Notes: generated by a model from the sequence alone, not told the origin. A DNA stretch of 64,000 nt from Aporrectodea caliginosa (GCA_020284085.1 JACEVL010000285.1:473177-537176); one strand, 5' to 3'. Positions 1-10,418 are shown, counted from the first letter of the stretch. Made by a program: numbers and translations.

Positions 1-139
1 GGGAGATAACGATTAAAATGGAGAAACGATTAACCTTAGAGGAGAGGAATTGTCGTTAGATTTCACCTCAGAGGATGGTGAGTGTAATTAAAGTTTATCT
101 AAGTTATATATAAAATGCAAGTCGGTGCAGACTATAAAT

Positions 140-830
140 GATGTTGTATCCAAAAATGCCGAAAACATGCATCATTACAAAATTAAACGCGCGCTCGAAG
201 CAGAAGTTGATGTGAACGAAGGAGACCTGTTACGATGATCTGTCGGGAGAACCGTATTCGCATTAGGCCCGCAACTTAACAAGATTATATAGCGTTATCT
301 AAAATATGGCCACCAGGAAATTTAGTAAAACCCGTTAGTTGAAAACAGAGTGAATGAGATTCGATGGAGCCGTTTCTCAACGGTTTGTAAATTCACTGTC
401 CAAGAAATCGTCTCGAGAAGAGCTTTAAGCGGCTGGGTTCTGCGGCGACAACGAAAAGTATCGATAAAGGCATTCGGTCCGAAATTAATGGAGTAGATAT
501 ACATCAGATCTAGTCGTAGAAACGTTCTAGTAGTTCAACAAGGGGAAGTTCTGTCTACCGAAAACCGTGGCAGTGGCCGTCGGATTAGGTGTGTTCAGCA
601 CGATGGTCTCGTGTGGTCAACAGAAAGTTCACGCGTAAAGGCGGAGAAGCATAGACAGATCAAAACGCTAGCCGAGGCAAAACTCAACACGATCAGCGAG
701 TACGTTTCGAAAAACTTAATTTCCTATTTATAAATTTCAGACGATGAATAAGGCCGCTACACAAGTAAACGAAAACGTGAAATTCAAAAAAATCCAAAGA
801 AGAGTGGTTAAATAAAACCAAAGTTAGTAT
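140..830 (+). pseudogene. Ruined copy A of a small Polinton membrane-protein gene
   Basis: No intact reading frame survives. Short coding islands can be read: a 27-codon open stretch starting near 155, a hydrophobic stretch near 565-610 (AVAVGLGVFSTMVS) and an alanine/lysine-rich helix near 655-735 (KTLAEAKLNTISEYVSKNL). Hydrophobic segment plus charged C-terminal helix is the layout of a conserved Polinton protein of unknown role. The region 655-735 aligns by eye with 1,565-1,640 in the neighbouring copy, which points to duplication before decay. Assignment rests on pattern memory of Polinton proteins and is moderately sure; the exact ends are not. Confidence 0.45.
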
Positions 831-1230
831 AGAATAAAATAATGACCCAGCACGGCAAAAGTAGGCTTTTGTCAACGGCGAAAAATCAAAATTTACTTTA
901 TTCTTCCATAAGATTCTACTATGTACCCGGCTTTCAAATTACGTATTATTCATTTATTTATGATGTTCCTAACCGGAGTTGTGCGCTTTTAAAGACAAAC
1001 AGTGACGCAAACTCAATTTGGAGAAAAACGCGACCGAAAAGATTAGACCGAAAAAGTCCTTAGAATCGATGACTTATTCTCAATAACATCAGCAAAAAAG
1101 TCGTCTTTGGCGTCGTACCTGTTTACATTCGTTCAGTAATTGGGCAAGTTTGCGTTCTATTCTTCACAAATAATATATGGCTTTGAAATAATGCCACATA
1201 AACCGCTTACGATTGAACCCATCAATCACA

Positions 1231-1735
1231 ATGGAAACGGACGCAGTCGACGGAAGCGCTCGCGTTTACCGGCTTTCGAAGATTACCGAAATTCAAAAAG
1301 AAATCGAAAGAGAACGTGACGCGCAGAGCAACGAGCTGGGGGTGAAGTACACAAAAATTAATCATAATTAGTAGGTTAATTTAATTTCTAACAATCATGA
1401 TGGGGTTCATTATATCGATCAATCACTGTTCTTTCTACGATATAACTTCGATGGTTTCGCATCGTCTAATTTAAATGCTGCCCTTTGAAAAGCGGTAAAA
1501 ATGATAGTTTTTCGCGATTGTCGGACGCAATGTTCATTAAAACTCTCGGTAAAGGCGGAGATGCATATTAATTGTAAAACGCTAGCTGGATAAAAATCAA
1601 CACGATCAGCGACTATTTTCTCGAAAGAATTAGATGACGACAATATTTCGAGCGAGGAATATTCGCTAATTCTAAACGAACTCGTGAAATTAACGAAATG
1701 AAAGAAGAAATCAGAAGTAAAATAAAAGTTAGTCA
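1231..1735 (+). pseudogene. Ruined copy B of the same membrane-protein gene
   Basis: Begins with a clean ATG and a 46-codon open frame (1,231-1,371) whose product is a charged helix (KITEIQKEIERERDAQ), then hits a stop. A further coding island near 1,625-1,700 reads DDDNISSEEYSLILNELVK in a plus-strand frame, matching the acidic C-terminal helix expected for this protein class. The middle, which should hold the hydrophobic segment, is scrambled by indels. Words such as AAAACGCTAGC and CAACACGATCAGCGA are shared with copy A. Function unknown; the family association is an inference. Confidence 0.45.
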
Positions 1736-1801
1736 TAGATGAAGAACCCGGAAATCGAGAAACTATGATCGAGTCGTTTGAGAACGTGCTTGGGAAACGT
1801 C

Positions 1802-1842
1802 GAACGAAAACGTAGAACGTAAAACGTAAAACGTAAAATCAT
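1802..1842 (+). repeat. Short AACGTAAAACGTAAAACG repeats
   Basis: A run of four to five degenerate copies of a 7-10 base unit (ACGTAAA/ACGTAGA) lies 50 bases before the start of the next gene. It may be replication slippage in the leader; no function can be read from it. Confidence 0.5.
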
Positions 1843-1890
1843 GTTGGTAATTACGTTTTAAAACAACGATACTATTGTATTTAAAACGTA

Positions 1891-2789
1891 ATGTCGTTTC
1901 TAAAGATTACCGATCCAGCAAAAAGAGATTTCATTGTCGCAGATTTTCTCAAGACGAAGAAGAATATTCAACAGAACTTTCTAAATGAGAAATTAGGCGA
2001 TATAGGGATGCAGCGAGAATTAACGAAAATATATAAACCAATTATCGACTCACAATCGCGATAGGTCTATCGAAAGAACAAAACGCTTTGTTATCTACAA
2101 TTAAGGAAAACTCAGCAGCAACGTCCGACGCTCTACAAGGCTTCCCGCGTCAATTTCGTCGTCGTTAAAAGCCATACAGTTTCTGCAGTATCCTTCGATA
2201 GAGGCGTACGAGGATCCTGCTGAAGACGTTAGAACTTTAGAATTAGGAGATATAGCAACGAAATACTTGCGACAATACGCTTCTAATAAAAAGTCTACGG
2301 ATACGACGTTCGGTCTCCGTTCCAAAGACGGAATATTTTATATCGGAGACACGCCTATTACCATCCAAGGCGATAATATAACGGTCGCGGATAAGACTTA
2401 CGTCGGAACTCCGGGTCTCTGGGAATTACTAACGATGGCTAAACCTAACGAGTCGATATACAACGGTAACGATCGATCATTACGCAGAGATTCTACACAC
2501 GACGAATGCTATGAAACAACTGAACAATCCGAGTAAACCAAAATCGTCTAGAAGCGAAAAGTACAGAAAAATTATTAAACCGATATGGAACGCGAAGAAG
2601 ATAGGTAAAGGAGTCGTCGTTATTCCGCAAGATCCGAATGCGTTAGTAGAAATGTTGTCTTTACGAATGGCTAGCTTCCAGGCGGGTAATACGGGTGTTA
2701 GAAACGAGATAGTCGGCATATGCGACGAACTGTTAAGACAAAAAGCGATGGATAGAGAGGAATATAAAAACTTAATGTTACAATTATGA
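1891..2789 (+). pseudogene. Frameshifted Polinton morphogenesis gene (function unknown)
   Basis: The first frame opens at ATG 1,891 (MSFLKITDPAKRDFIV...) and stops at 2,062. Coding resumes in other frames at about 2,068-2,135, about 2,135-2,475 and 2,480-2,789, so at least three indels broke a gene of roughly 300 codons. The third block carries FGLRSKDGIFYIGDTPI and ends in a GTPGLWELL motif; the last block is basic (KSSRSEKYRKIIKPIWNAKK). The N-terminal motif and the position just before the minor capsid gene match a conserved animal Polinton protein of unknown function that I recall only by pattern. Its stop codon overlaps the next gene's first ATG (ATGA at 2,786-2,789), as in compact virus genomes. 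Confidence 0.65.
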
Positions 2790-3300
2790 AAATGTAGGTC
2801 GTCGCTAAAAGAAGATATATAAGAAACAACACGTTATCGGAGGAGCGGGAATATTCGATACTATTACTGGAGTTTTCAAGAGGCTCTTCACATCGGGCGT
2901 TGCTAACCGAGTCGCGTCGACCGCTCTTAGCGTGGGCAAAGATGCCGCGAGAGAGTTAGGCAAAAAGGCGCTAGAGGTTGGAAAGAATACCGCTGTAGAG
3001 GCTGGTAAGCGATTGGTAGATAAAGCCGCGGCTAAACTTTTAGCTTCATCGGTACTGTCACTGCGCGTAGTCGAAAATCAAAAGGTTGAAACGATACCAC
3101 CGCCGACGCTTACGCGAGAGAATGCAGCTATCTTAGCGAGGTTAATCGATAACGGCGCGGGGCCCGCAGGAACTAATATTAATAATATATTAGCCGGTTA
3201 TGGGCTCGGAAAGCCTTTTTCTTCGAATGCCGTGTCCATTCGTGACCTCGTGCGTCATCGCAACAACAACAACGGAGCGGGATTGAAACTCGCGCGATAA
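2786..3300 (+). pseudogene. pVI-like minor capsid protein, start region broken
   Basis: The natural start is probably ATG 2,786, overlapping the previous stop, but that frame ends at 2,795. The main frame is open from 2,809 to 3,300; the ATG at 2,932 is internal. The open part starts basic, then has a glycine-rich hydrophobic amphipathic stretch (GGAGIFDTITGVFKRLF, about 2,845-2,895), a long alanine/lysine helix and a C-terminal half with a proline patch. A basic N-terminus followed by an amphipathic glycine-rich helix is typical of adenovirus pVI/pX-like cement proteins, and Polintons carry this gene beside the major capsid gene. One small indel near 2,800 is enough to explain the break. Confidence 0.6.
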
Positions 3301-3333
3301 CTAATTTAAAAAAATAATCTTTGGTAATTAAAA
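3301..3333 (+). promoter_or_regulatory. AT-rich leader before the capsid gene
   Basis: A 33-base A/T-rich gap containing TTAAAAAAATAAT and ending AATTAAAAATG separates the minor and major capsid genes. Similar short AT tracts precede the starts at 1,891 and 4,675 and the fibre start at 7,356 on the other strand. They may be late promoters of the element; no consensus is known to me. Confidence 0.3.
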
Positions 3334-4626
3334 ATGCAATCGGATATTCTAAACTTTACAGAAGCCTCGTCGGTCGACGAAGGAATCGAAAAATATGAAT
3401 GGCATGAATACGAACCCGTAGCTAGAACGAATCTTAACTCGGTTGGTGAGATTCGAATAAATATCGAAACCCAAGATCTATTATGCCATCCCGCCGAGTC
3501 TTACTTGCTGATCGAAGGTAGGTTAGTCAAAGGAGATGGTATGAATACCGCATACGCTAACGCCGACGCGGTAGCCATAACCAACAACGGGCTTATGCAT
3601 CTTTTCAGTCAAATCGGGTATTCCCTATCGAATCAAGAAATGGAAACGGTATATCACCCGGGACAAGCAACGACGATGCTGGGTTTGCTGAAATATCCGG
3701 ACGACTTTGCCAAAGCGCAAGGTCTTAACCAATTATGGTGCAAAGACACTGCTGCAACCGCGGTTATAGCGGATAACGCGGGTTTCGCGACTCGTCAAGC
3801 GTATCTTATTCAAAAACCAACGACTAAAGGAACGTTTAGTTTTGTCGTGCCTCTTAGCCATATTTTTGGATTCTGCGAGGATTACGATAAAATAGTATAC
3901 GGACTGAAGCACACGCTAACGCTGGTTCGCAAATCAGACGACGATGCTATTTTTAGACTCGCAGCCGCGGATGCAGGAAAAGTTGACGTTGTGAAAATCT
4001 CGTGGTTTATGCCGCACGTTACTCCGTCGGACATGGAAAGGGTGCAGTTATATAAAACTATCGAATCGAAAGCGTCGCTACCAGTTGCCTATCGAGCGCG
4101 TCAATGCGATACTATAACGGTTCCTCAATCGACTACTTTTAGCTGGCGTCTTAGCGTCAAGACGGCTCCGGAAAAACCTAGGTGGGTAGTCGTCGGATTT
4201 CAAACCAATCGCCGCGGCGACCAAGAACATAACCCATCGATATTCGATCATTGCAACCTCAAAAACATGTACGTGTTGATGAATCAAGCGAGATATCCGG
4301 CCGTCGACTACGACCTATCGTTCCCCAACCAGAAATTTTCGAGAGCTTACAGAGACGCAGCAACATTTAGCGAAAAATTTTACGGAATGGATCAACTGAT
4401 TACGCAAAGTAACATCACCCCATCCGACTATAAAGATCTATATCCGCTCATGGTATTCGACGTTAGTAAACAGTCGGAAAAACTGAAAACGTCGGTCGTC
4501 GATATCCAAATCAAAGTTACTTTCAACGCGGCGGTCCCTGCTGAAACACAAGCTTACGCGGTTCTAATTTCGGATAAGTTGTTAAACTTCCAATCCGACG
4601 GTCAGAAAATGAGCGTGGTGTACTAA
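3334..4626 (+). CDS. Major capsid protein, double jelly-roll (Polinton/adintovirus type)
   Basis: An intact 430-codon frame with ATG start and TAA stop. It begins MQSDILNFTEASSVDEGIEKYEWHEY in outline, with the early residues Y-E-W-H-E-Y-E-P followed by beta-rich sequence containing NVETQ-like and LLIEGRLVKGD strands, and it ends KMSVVY. This order (N-terminal arm, first strand set ending near LIEG, long insertion, second strand set with FSWRLSV and PRWVVVGFQTNR) is that of the hexon-like capsid protein of animal Polintons and adintoviruses. It would form trimeric capsomers of an icosahedral particle. Position after the pVI-like gene supports the call. The frame is undamaged while neighbours are broken, so it is either the last to decay or still constrained. 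Confidence 0.88.
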   Translation: MQSDILNFTEASSVDEGIEKYEWHEYEPVARTNLNSVGEIRINIETQDLLCHPAESYLLIEGRLVKGDGMNTAYANADAVAITNNGLMHLFSQIGYSLSNQEMETVYHPGQATTMLGLLKYPDDFAKAQGLNQLWCKDTAATAVIADNAGFATRQAYLIQKPTTKGTFSFVVPLSHIFGFCEDYDKIVYGLKHTLTLVRKSDDDAIFRLAAADAGKVDVVKISWFMPHVTPSDMERVQLYKTIESKASLPVAYRARQCDTITVPQSTTFSWRLSVKTAPEKPRWVVVGFQTNRRGDQEHNPSIFDHCNLKNMYVLMNQARYPAVDYDLSFPNQKFSRAYRDAATFSEKFYGMDQLITQSNITPSDYKDLYPLMVFDVSKQSEKLKTSVVDIQIKVTFNAAVPAETQAYAVLISDKLLNFQSDGQKMSVVY

Positions 4627-4674
4627 AAAAGATGATACAGTTCTAGCTTAAGAAAATAATATTATCATTATAAA

Positions 4675-5100
4675 ATGAATCTGCCAGAACTGAAAGAATT
4701 AATGAAAAAACATAAGATTGGTGGGGGTTCTTATCTCAACAAACCAGAAATGATTTCGCGGTTAATCGAGAAAGGTGTGCTTACTCAGGAGGATGCGGAC
4801 AAATGGAAACAACCACCGAAAGTGACGAGCAAGGACGCAAAATACGATAGATTGAAACATATAAGAACACACCCTAGGCGCGTAGAGATTTTAGATCGGG
4901 AAACGGGCGAGACCGCTTCTTACCCATCGATGTATAAGGCCGCGAAAGCGCTTAACCGAAGATCGCGTTTAATAGCGATGTATGACGGGAAAGTATATAA
5001 AAAAGATACGAAATTAAAGTTTTCGAGCGTAGTAGCGGCGAGGAGAATACCTACCCTAACTGCGGTGAGGAGAGTAGCAGCAGTGATGAGAGAGATCTAA
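4675..5100 (+). CDS. SAP-domain protein with NUMOD1-like C-terminal motif
   Basis: An intact 141-codon frame. Residues 3-40 (LPELKELMKKHKIGGG...MISRLIEKG) fit a SAP helix-turn-helix DNA-binding motif. Residues about 68-118 contain VEILDRETGETASYPSMYKA, followed by AAKAL and a later DGKVYK; this resembles the NUMOD1-type modular DNA-binding helix found beside homing nucleases and in large DNA viruses. No nuclease core is present, so a DNA-binding or genome-packaging role is an inference. The C-terminus is arginine-rich. It follows the capsid gene by 48 bases, in the same direction and with an AT-rich leader. Family naming is by motif only. Confidence 0.6.
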   Translation: MNLPELKELMKKHKIGGGSYLNKPEMISRLIEKGVLTQEDADKWKQPPKVTSKDAKYDRLKHIRTHPRRVEILDRETGETASYPSMYKAAKALNRRSRLIAMYDGKVYKKDTKLKFSSVVAARRIPTLTAVRRVAAVMREI

Positions 5101-5136
5101 TTAATTTCGAGGAGAGTACCGGTTAGTTATAAGAAT

Positions 5137-6317
5137 TTAACCCTTCGTCGGGCGTGGGGTCAAAAATGACCCCAGAGTGCATTTTCAAGTCATGGATCGA
5201 TATTAAAAAGTGAAATGGAAGCTGTGATTTTTCACGAGAATTACTGTACAGGTTGTCACTACGTATTCCAGTTGAGTTTGCATACGAATTTTAGATGGAA
5301 AAAAATTTACAGGACATTTATACACATAAGGTCATGGGGTAATTTTGACCCCAGGACAGTTATTGGTGTTTCTTTCTCATTAAACAGTCTAAAGTTGCAC
5401 AAAAACCCGCAATATTATTTCCTTATTTCGTTTTATATTTACTTATCAGTGCTGCCCTCCCGCTTTTGCAATCCAGTCCAGGCCCATTTCTCACAATTGA
5501 CGACAGACTCGCTCCATATCGAGGTCGGTGCAGATTTGTACAATACAAGCCGTCAAAGTACGGCATCAAGTTAGGAATGTGTTGCGATGCTGAAGTCAAG
5601 TACAATGCCAGCATATAGGCTATTGCGGAAAAGAGAGCGCCGATGCATCTCCAACCAAAGATCTGGGAGGAAACGTTGTCCGCCAGCTCATACAACCTCT
5701 TGAATGTGAAGGTCGCAACATGACCAGTTATAAGTTTTTAACCTTGATGTTCCTGGCTAGAGATGTTCTGTGGACAAAGAAAGCGACTTTGGTTGGTAAT
5801 ATTCGTACTATTCTATAGTATAATTCTAGTAGAGTTACCCGAAGAATTTGTGACTCCCAGAGGATGCGATTTGTAATAATCCCTTATCGGTTTCATTGAG
5901 ACCGGCGACAAGTGTAAGAAAGACAAAGTGGTCATCGTCTTGTCGACTATGCACACCTCCAGTGGGACATTTGGCCAGGGAAACTTCCGGAGGTTATAAA
6001 CTTCTACAACTGGACAAAAGTAGGAGTCAATTGTGCTGACCAGATGATAAAAACAGTCAGCACGAAGTTCTCAACCAGACATTTGCCGGTAGTGCTGTTC
6101 TGCAACCAATTGGATATTGCCGCACATTTCGCTCATCGTCCTCCATGAGAAATTGAAGTTTGACAAGGCTCCAGTGGGAAAGCGTCGGCTGTTCATCAAG
6201 AAATTGGGGAAAGATCTTTACCAAGAGCTAAAGGAACAGTGACGACCTTATGCATCTCATCTTGGGCTGATTAGAGCACCACTGAAACATGTATAATTTC
6301 TATTTAAATTCTGCCAT
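5137..6317 (+). mobile_element. Degenerate piggyBac transposon inside the Polinton
   Basis: TTAA at 5,137 is followed by CCCTTCGTCGGGCGTGGGGT, a typical piggyBac terminus starting CCC after its TTAA target. Palindromic GGGGTCAAAAATGACCCC follows at 5,157, and a near copy lies at 5,337. Transposase remnants on the plus strand include CRFVQYKPSKYGIKLGM (about 5,530-5,580), DKVVIVLSTMHTSSG (about 5,925) and, near 6,000-6,130, a block with a WTKVGVNCADQM motif and LFCNQLDIAAHFAH. These match the DDE_Tnp_1_7 catalytic region and its downstream D-Q-M motif. Stops and frameshifts break it throughout. The right terminus and second TTAA were not found, so the 3' end seems lost at the fibre gene's 3' side. 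Confidence 0.8.
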
Positions 6318-7356
6318 TTATGTATCGTAAATGTATAATTGCATGACCTGAATTCCATTGAGAAGCCAATCATCCTCTACTATCGTAAGTCTGTAATACT
6401 GATAAGCGGTCGTCGTCGAAATATTAAAAAATGTCGGAGCCGGTTGTCGGTAGTATCGACTCATTCGTATTCGACGCGAATAATGCCGTAAACGTTATTC
6501 CATCGTTACTCGCGATGAGACTAATGCCCGGGCATTCCATTCTAACTTTCAACGCGAGTCTCCAAATTATAACCGGCTCGGGACATTTTATCTGTATCCA
6601 AGAGGTTAAACCATTATCGCCTGCAAACCAAGAATCACCCGATGCGAGATTGTTAAAAGCTCTGTACGCCTCATGTCCAACGCTATTCGAACTGGCGCTA
6701 GCGACGAAACCGGTTATACTATCGTTGGCTTCCAAATTAGGAATATACCCGACGCGGCACTTTTTCCAAGAATTATCGACGTAATTCTTCGTAGCCGCGT
6801 CTTGAGCTTCGGCGGGATCGTGTAAATCGACGATATATTTTTCATTCATCACGATATTTTGATACAGTTCGATTCTACGATCGGTAGAAGATTTACCGAA
6901 TCTTATTAAATCGTTCTCCCCTTGCTTGCACAAAAATCCATCGGTCGTTTGTAACGTAATAGGAACGTTCGACTGACATTGCATTTTATTCGTCGTACTA
7001 CCCAACAACAACTGGAATTGTTTATTTCCTCTCAAATCCTTACACCCCATCGTGCGGAAGCGATCGCCGTTGACGTTTAGAAATAGATTGCCCGTCATGG
7101 TATCACCGGTCTTCGATACCTTCGTGGCGTCTTGTTCATCGACGTATTTCTTGGTAGTTATATGGTTATCTTCGGACGGAGTATACGTAGTCGATAAACC
7201 TTCGATCGAGTTACCACCCATATTTAAATTTCCCGTGAAGGCGTTCGTTCCATCTAGCCTTACAAAAGTATTATTTACCTGAGTCAGCGTAACGCCTCCA
7301 GCGATTACTCTTTGCATAGATCCGGAATCGGTATGTCCAAACTTATCGACTGGCAT
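6318..7356 (-). pseudogene. Fibre-like protein with discoidin (F5/8C) tip, one frameshift
   Basis: ATG at 7,356; the frame runs 310 codons to a stop at 6,424. Residues 1-190 look like a trimeric fibre shaft with repeated TGNLNM/TGNLFL-type units and K-YVD spacers (TTKKYVDEQDATKV, ATKNYVD), as in phage and Polinton fibres. Residues from about 215 form a discoidin-type domain (EAYRAFNN, SWIQIKCPEPVIIWRL, ISLIASNDGITF). The stop follows a run of six A (6,426-6,431, plus strand). In the adjacent frame coding continues to a stop at 6,318-6,320 with the aromatic-rich end expected of a discoidin domain, so one extra base explains the truncation. Likely role by family: receptor or glycan attachment at the particle vertex. 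Confidence 0.75.
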
Positions 7357-7379
7357 GTTTTTATATACGATATTATTTA

Positions 7380-7811
7380 TTAATATAAATCGTTTATAAC
7401 TTCTTGAAATTTACGACCATCGTTCATTATCGCCTTCAGCACGTACAAACACAAATGACCGCAAAACACTTCGTTATCCGGTTGTATTCGTTCGCTGTTA
7501 TAGTACACCGGGTCGTTCAAATACTTTAACAGCTCGGTAGGAGGAGGAAGACCGTAGCTGTCGAAGTAAAGCTTCTCGTTACCGTTCTTTATCCAACCCA
7601 CCCAATGCGTCCCTTTACCGCTAGAATCGTCTAGATTAAGGATCCCGCACTCGTTCTCTCTAGGTCTCTTAGGCAACTCGTCTCGTAGGAAAACTCCTCT
7701 AAAGTTACGAATTTGTATCTTCTTCGCCGCTTCGATTAGCTGTATATTAGACAAAGGAACATTAGGTAACACGACTCCGCAGACATCGATTTCTTTTAAC
7801 GCTTTCGAAAC
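7380..7811 (-). CDS. Adenovirus-type maturation cysteine protease
   Basis: Carries the catalytic signature in order: GTHWVGWIKNG (histidine), LYFDSYGLPPP (acidic residue) and FCGHLCLYVL (cysteine), as in Ulp1/adenain-like proteases (peptidase family C5) that mature capsid proteins. The frame is open from about 7,811 to a stop at 7,380; the first usable codon in frame at 7,772 is GTG, and the nearest ATG (7,815) lies one frame off, so the start is probably damaged by a small indel. All active-site residues remain. It lies 23 bases before the fibre start and follows the polymerase on the same strand, the usual Polinton arrangement. Confidence 0.85.
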   Translation of the reverse strand, partial: VSKALKEIDVCGVVLPNVPLSNIQLIEAAKKIQIRNFRGVFLRDELPKRPRENECGILNLDDSSGKGTHWVGWIKNGNEKLYFDSYGLPPPTELLKYLNDPVYYNSERIQPDNEVFCGHLCLYVLKAIMNDGRKFQEVINDLY

Positions 7812-7833
7812 TCATTTTATATTCGTAATATAT

Positions 7834-9450
7834 TCACTTCAACGAATAATGACCGTATGCCAACGTGCTTATACCATCTTCCATTATCACTCGTTTGTCG
7901 TCGTCGGCCGACAGAGCAACTTTATTAATCTCTTCGGTGTAAATATCGTGAAGACGCGATCGAATCACGTTCATTTTTCTCAACTGTACTCTTCTCGTAA
8001 ACAGGCAGTCTTTATAATCTTCGTGAGTTATCGTTTTCTTAACGACGTTCTTCTTCACGCCTTTACATTTCTTATGATCTTCTCCCGCCATCTTGTACGA
8101 GTACAACTTCGACCTCAATCCGACGAACTCTTCGATCTGTTTGCCGCCGGCTTCGTCTTTGAACATGCCGATCACTTTCTTATTCACTCCGGTTTCTATA
8201 CCGGATGGATGATCTTTCGGGTAGTCGCTCGTATCGAACCGGCTTCGCACGTCGTCGGCGATATCGGCGTAAAAGTCGTCGGTTTTAAGTTCATAGGCTA
8301 GCGAGTCGGTATCGGTGAATAACAGTTTAGCCCTATCTCCGTACTTCTTCTTGATGTAATTATAATGGAAATCGTACATTAAAGTCTTACTCGAGTCTAA
8401 TATACACATGCCTAAATATATCGGCTTGTTAAAGAGCAACTTCGTTCTTTTATTGTGAATAGCTATTAGATTCTCGTCAAAGATAGTTAGCCTGTCGAAA
8501 CTTACTTTCGCCGCGAGCTTTATAGCTTCCTTCTCATCGCATACCAACCTTATGTCTACGCGATTCTCGATACGTTCCATCGTCTTGCCAAAGACGCTAT
8601 TATTCATCAGTTTGAAAAAGTCCTTCTCGAAATCGTTAGTAGCCTTCGTTCGCAAGTCGGTATTGAGATCGATATACTCTTTCAGCCAAGCACTTTCTTC
8701 GAATCGTATCCCTCTATGAATTTTAACGATCTTCAATCCGAGACTTTCGTACAGCTTTAAATTGTCGTAGTGTACTACGTACTTCTCTTTATCGTTTAAG
8801 TTTGGAATTAGTTTTGCCACATCCGATCCATCGGGTATTAGACTCTCAGGAGCTAGAGGATAATCGTTGTGAAGATCGTGCAACTCTTTAGGATATTCTA
8901 AATCGACTTCTAATATACACGGTATACTCCTCCAATTATTAAGCTCTTTATCGCTCATCCATTTAAACCCACGAGTCGGTAACGGCTTGCTCATCGCCCA
9001 CCCGTACAAATTATTCGCGTCTAGATATGTTACGAACGACGAAGGCTGACTACTATCGAATGCTTCTCCCATATACTCGTTGTTTGCTCTCGCGTAACGA
9101 TTCGAAATCGTACTGACCCCTCCTCTGATTCCACGCTTAATCATGAGTAGCATGTCGTAATCGCTCATCAGCTCCAACTCTACTCTAGTTATCTTCAACG
9201 CCGCGTCCCATGCTAGACCGGGAGACGTGTAATACCACGCCGGATCTAGTCCGTAGTTGCTCGTGCAAACGTCTCTAAAGTTTTCGAATACATCGGCTAA
9301 TAATAGAACATCCGAAACGTTGTACAAGTCGTGATATTCTCTTAACGTTTTACAACGAAATTCTTTCCATACCGTTTTAGCGTGGTCGTAATCTTCATCG
9401 CTGATATCCGAGTCGATTAGTTTCGAATAGAATTTATGCTTAGGAGGCAA
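7834..9450 (-). pseudogene. DNA polymerase B, C-terminal (polymerase) part
   Basis: 538 open codons holding the polymerase core of a protein-primed family B enzyme: VTYLDANNLYGWAMSKPLP (motif A region), KLMNNSVFGKTME (motif B, K-x3-N-S-x-x-G) and LLFTDTDSLAYEL (motif C with DTD). Upstream, DVLLLADVFENFR and the GLAWDAAL block are the end of the exonuclease/TPR1 region; EEFVGLRSKLYSYKM near the end is the thumb. The stop at 7,834 looks natural. The frame continues upstream without an ATG into the exonuclease part in another frame, so a frameshift near 9,490 separates them. It would replicate the element's genome from protein-primed ends. Confidence 0.88.
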
Positions 9451-9461
9451 TTCGGTTTCGT

Positions 9462-10418
9462 TTAATCTTTCAACACCGTCAACGTAATCGTATGGGTAAA
9501 CCCTTTTCTGAGTAAAAGATCTAACTTCCTGCCTTTAAAAAATTCGCCTAAATTCTTACACTGATCTTTACGAAGGTTCTTCGATAACGCGTCGAGACTC
9601 GAGGGCATGAATCTAAAACTGTCGATAAAGCGTAATTCACGCTTGACCGTTATCTCTTTTCCCTCTTTATTTACAAACTTGTCGACTACGACCTCTCTGC
9701 TAAACGATATATACTTTTCTTCGTTATTCGGAATGCAGTTAATTTTTTCACCATTCTCGCCTCGCAGTTTCTTAATGAATAAATGACTATCGTATCCGGA
9801 TAAGTTATGGAACACTACCGGGAAAAACTTGGGGACTCTATAGTTTAAATTACAACTGTTATGAGCCGCCCCTCTAAATTTACCGGTAAGATGGCAGTGA
9901 TCTCTAACTCGATCTGTCCCCAACTCTCCTCCGCAGATATGACAGCTAGTAGCTTCATCGAAACATTTCTTCTCAGTTCTACCGAATATCATTCGTTTGG
10001 GAAATTTAAACTGGTTATATATTTGTTTTATATTTGCCGCTAGAGAATCTATGAATTTTTGAGCGACATCGTCGTCTTCGTTTTCAGCCGTGTACGTTAC
10101 AGGATATTGGGAATAAACGGCGTCGTCGAAACATTTTATGTAATAACAAAACGAGCTAGGAGTGTGCTTCTGATATTGTTTGGTGTATGATACTGCTGGA
10201 TTCGGTTGACACGAGCCTATAGGTTTAATGAACGATTCGAAATCGGCGTAGACGATAAAGGGAACTCTCATGGATTTAAAATAATGTTTAAAACTTAGCA
10301 TGGTTCCTGGTTCGGGAAGAACTATTCGTTGGGCGTTTTCCTGCGAACAGTACTCGGTATGCTTAGTAAGCGCTTCTATTCGTGTATAACCGGTTAAACA
10401 TCTTCTGCAATAATGCAT
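9462..10418 (-). pseudogene. DNA polymerase B, zinc-finger and exonuclease part
   Basis: 318 open codons, the middle piece of the same polymerase. It starts with a C2HC-like finger (HYCRRCLTGYTRIEALTKH), then exonuclease motif I (FIVYADFESFI, D-x-E), a Cys/His cluster (CHICGG...DHCHLTGKFRGAAHNSC) resembling an HNH/zinc-binding insertion, and exonuclease motif II (FHNLSGYDSHLFIKKL). This order is typical of Polinton PolB in animals. The first part is joined out of frame near 10,455 and the C-terminal part near 9,490. No catalytic substitutions are evident in motifs I and II. Confidence 0.85.

Noticed and set aside
7849..8301. 150-codon plus-strand frame inside the polymerase region
   Set aside because: It is the antisense of the polymerase C-terminal coding frame and has no recognisable domain.
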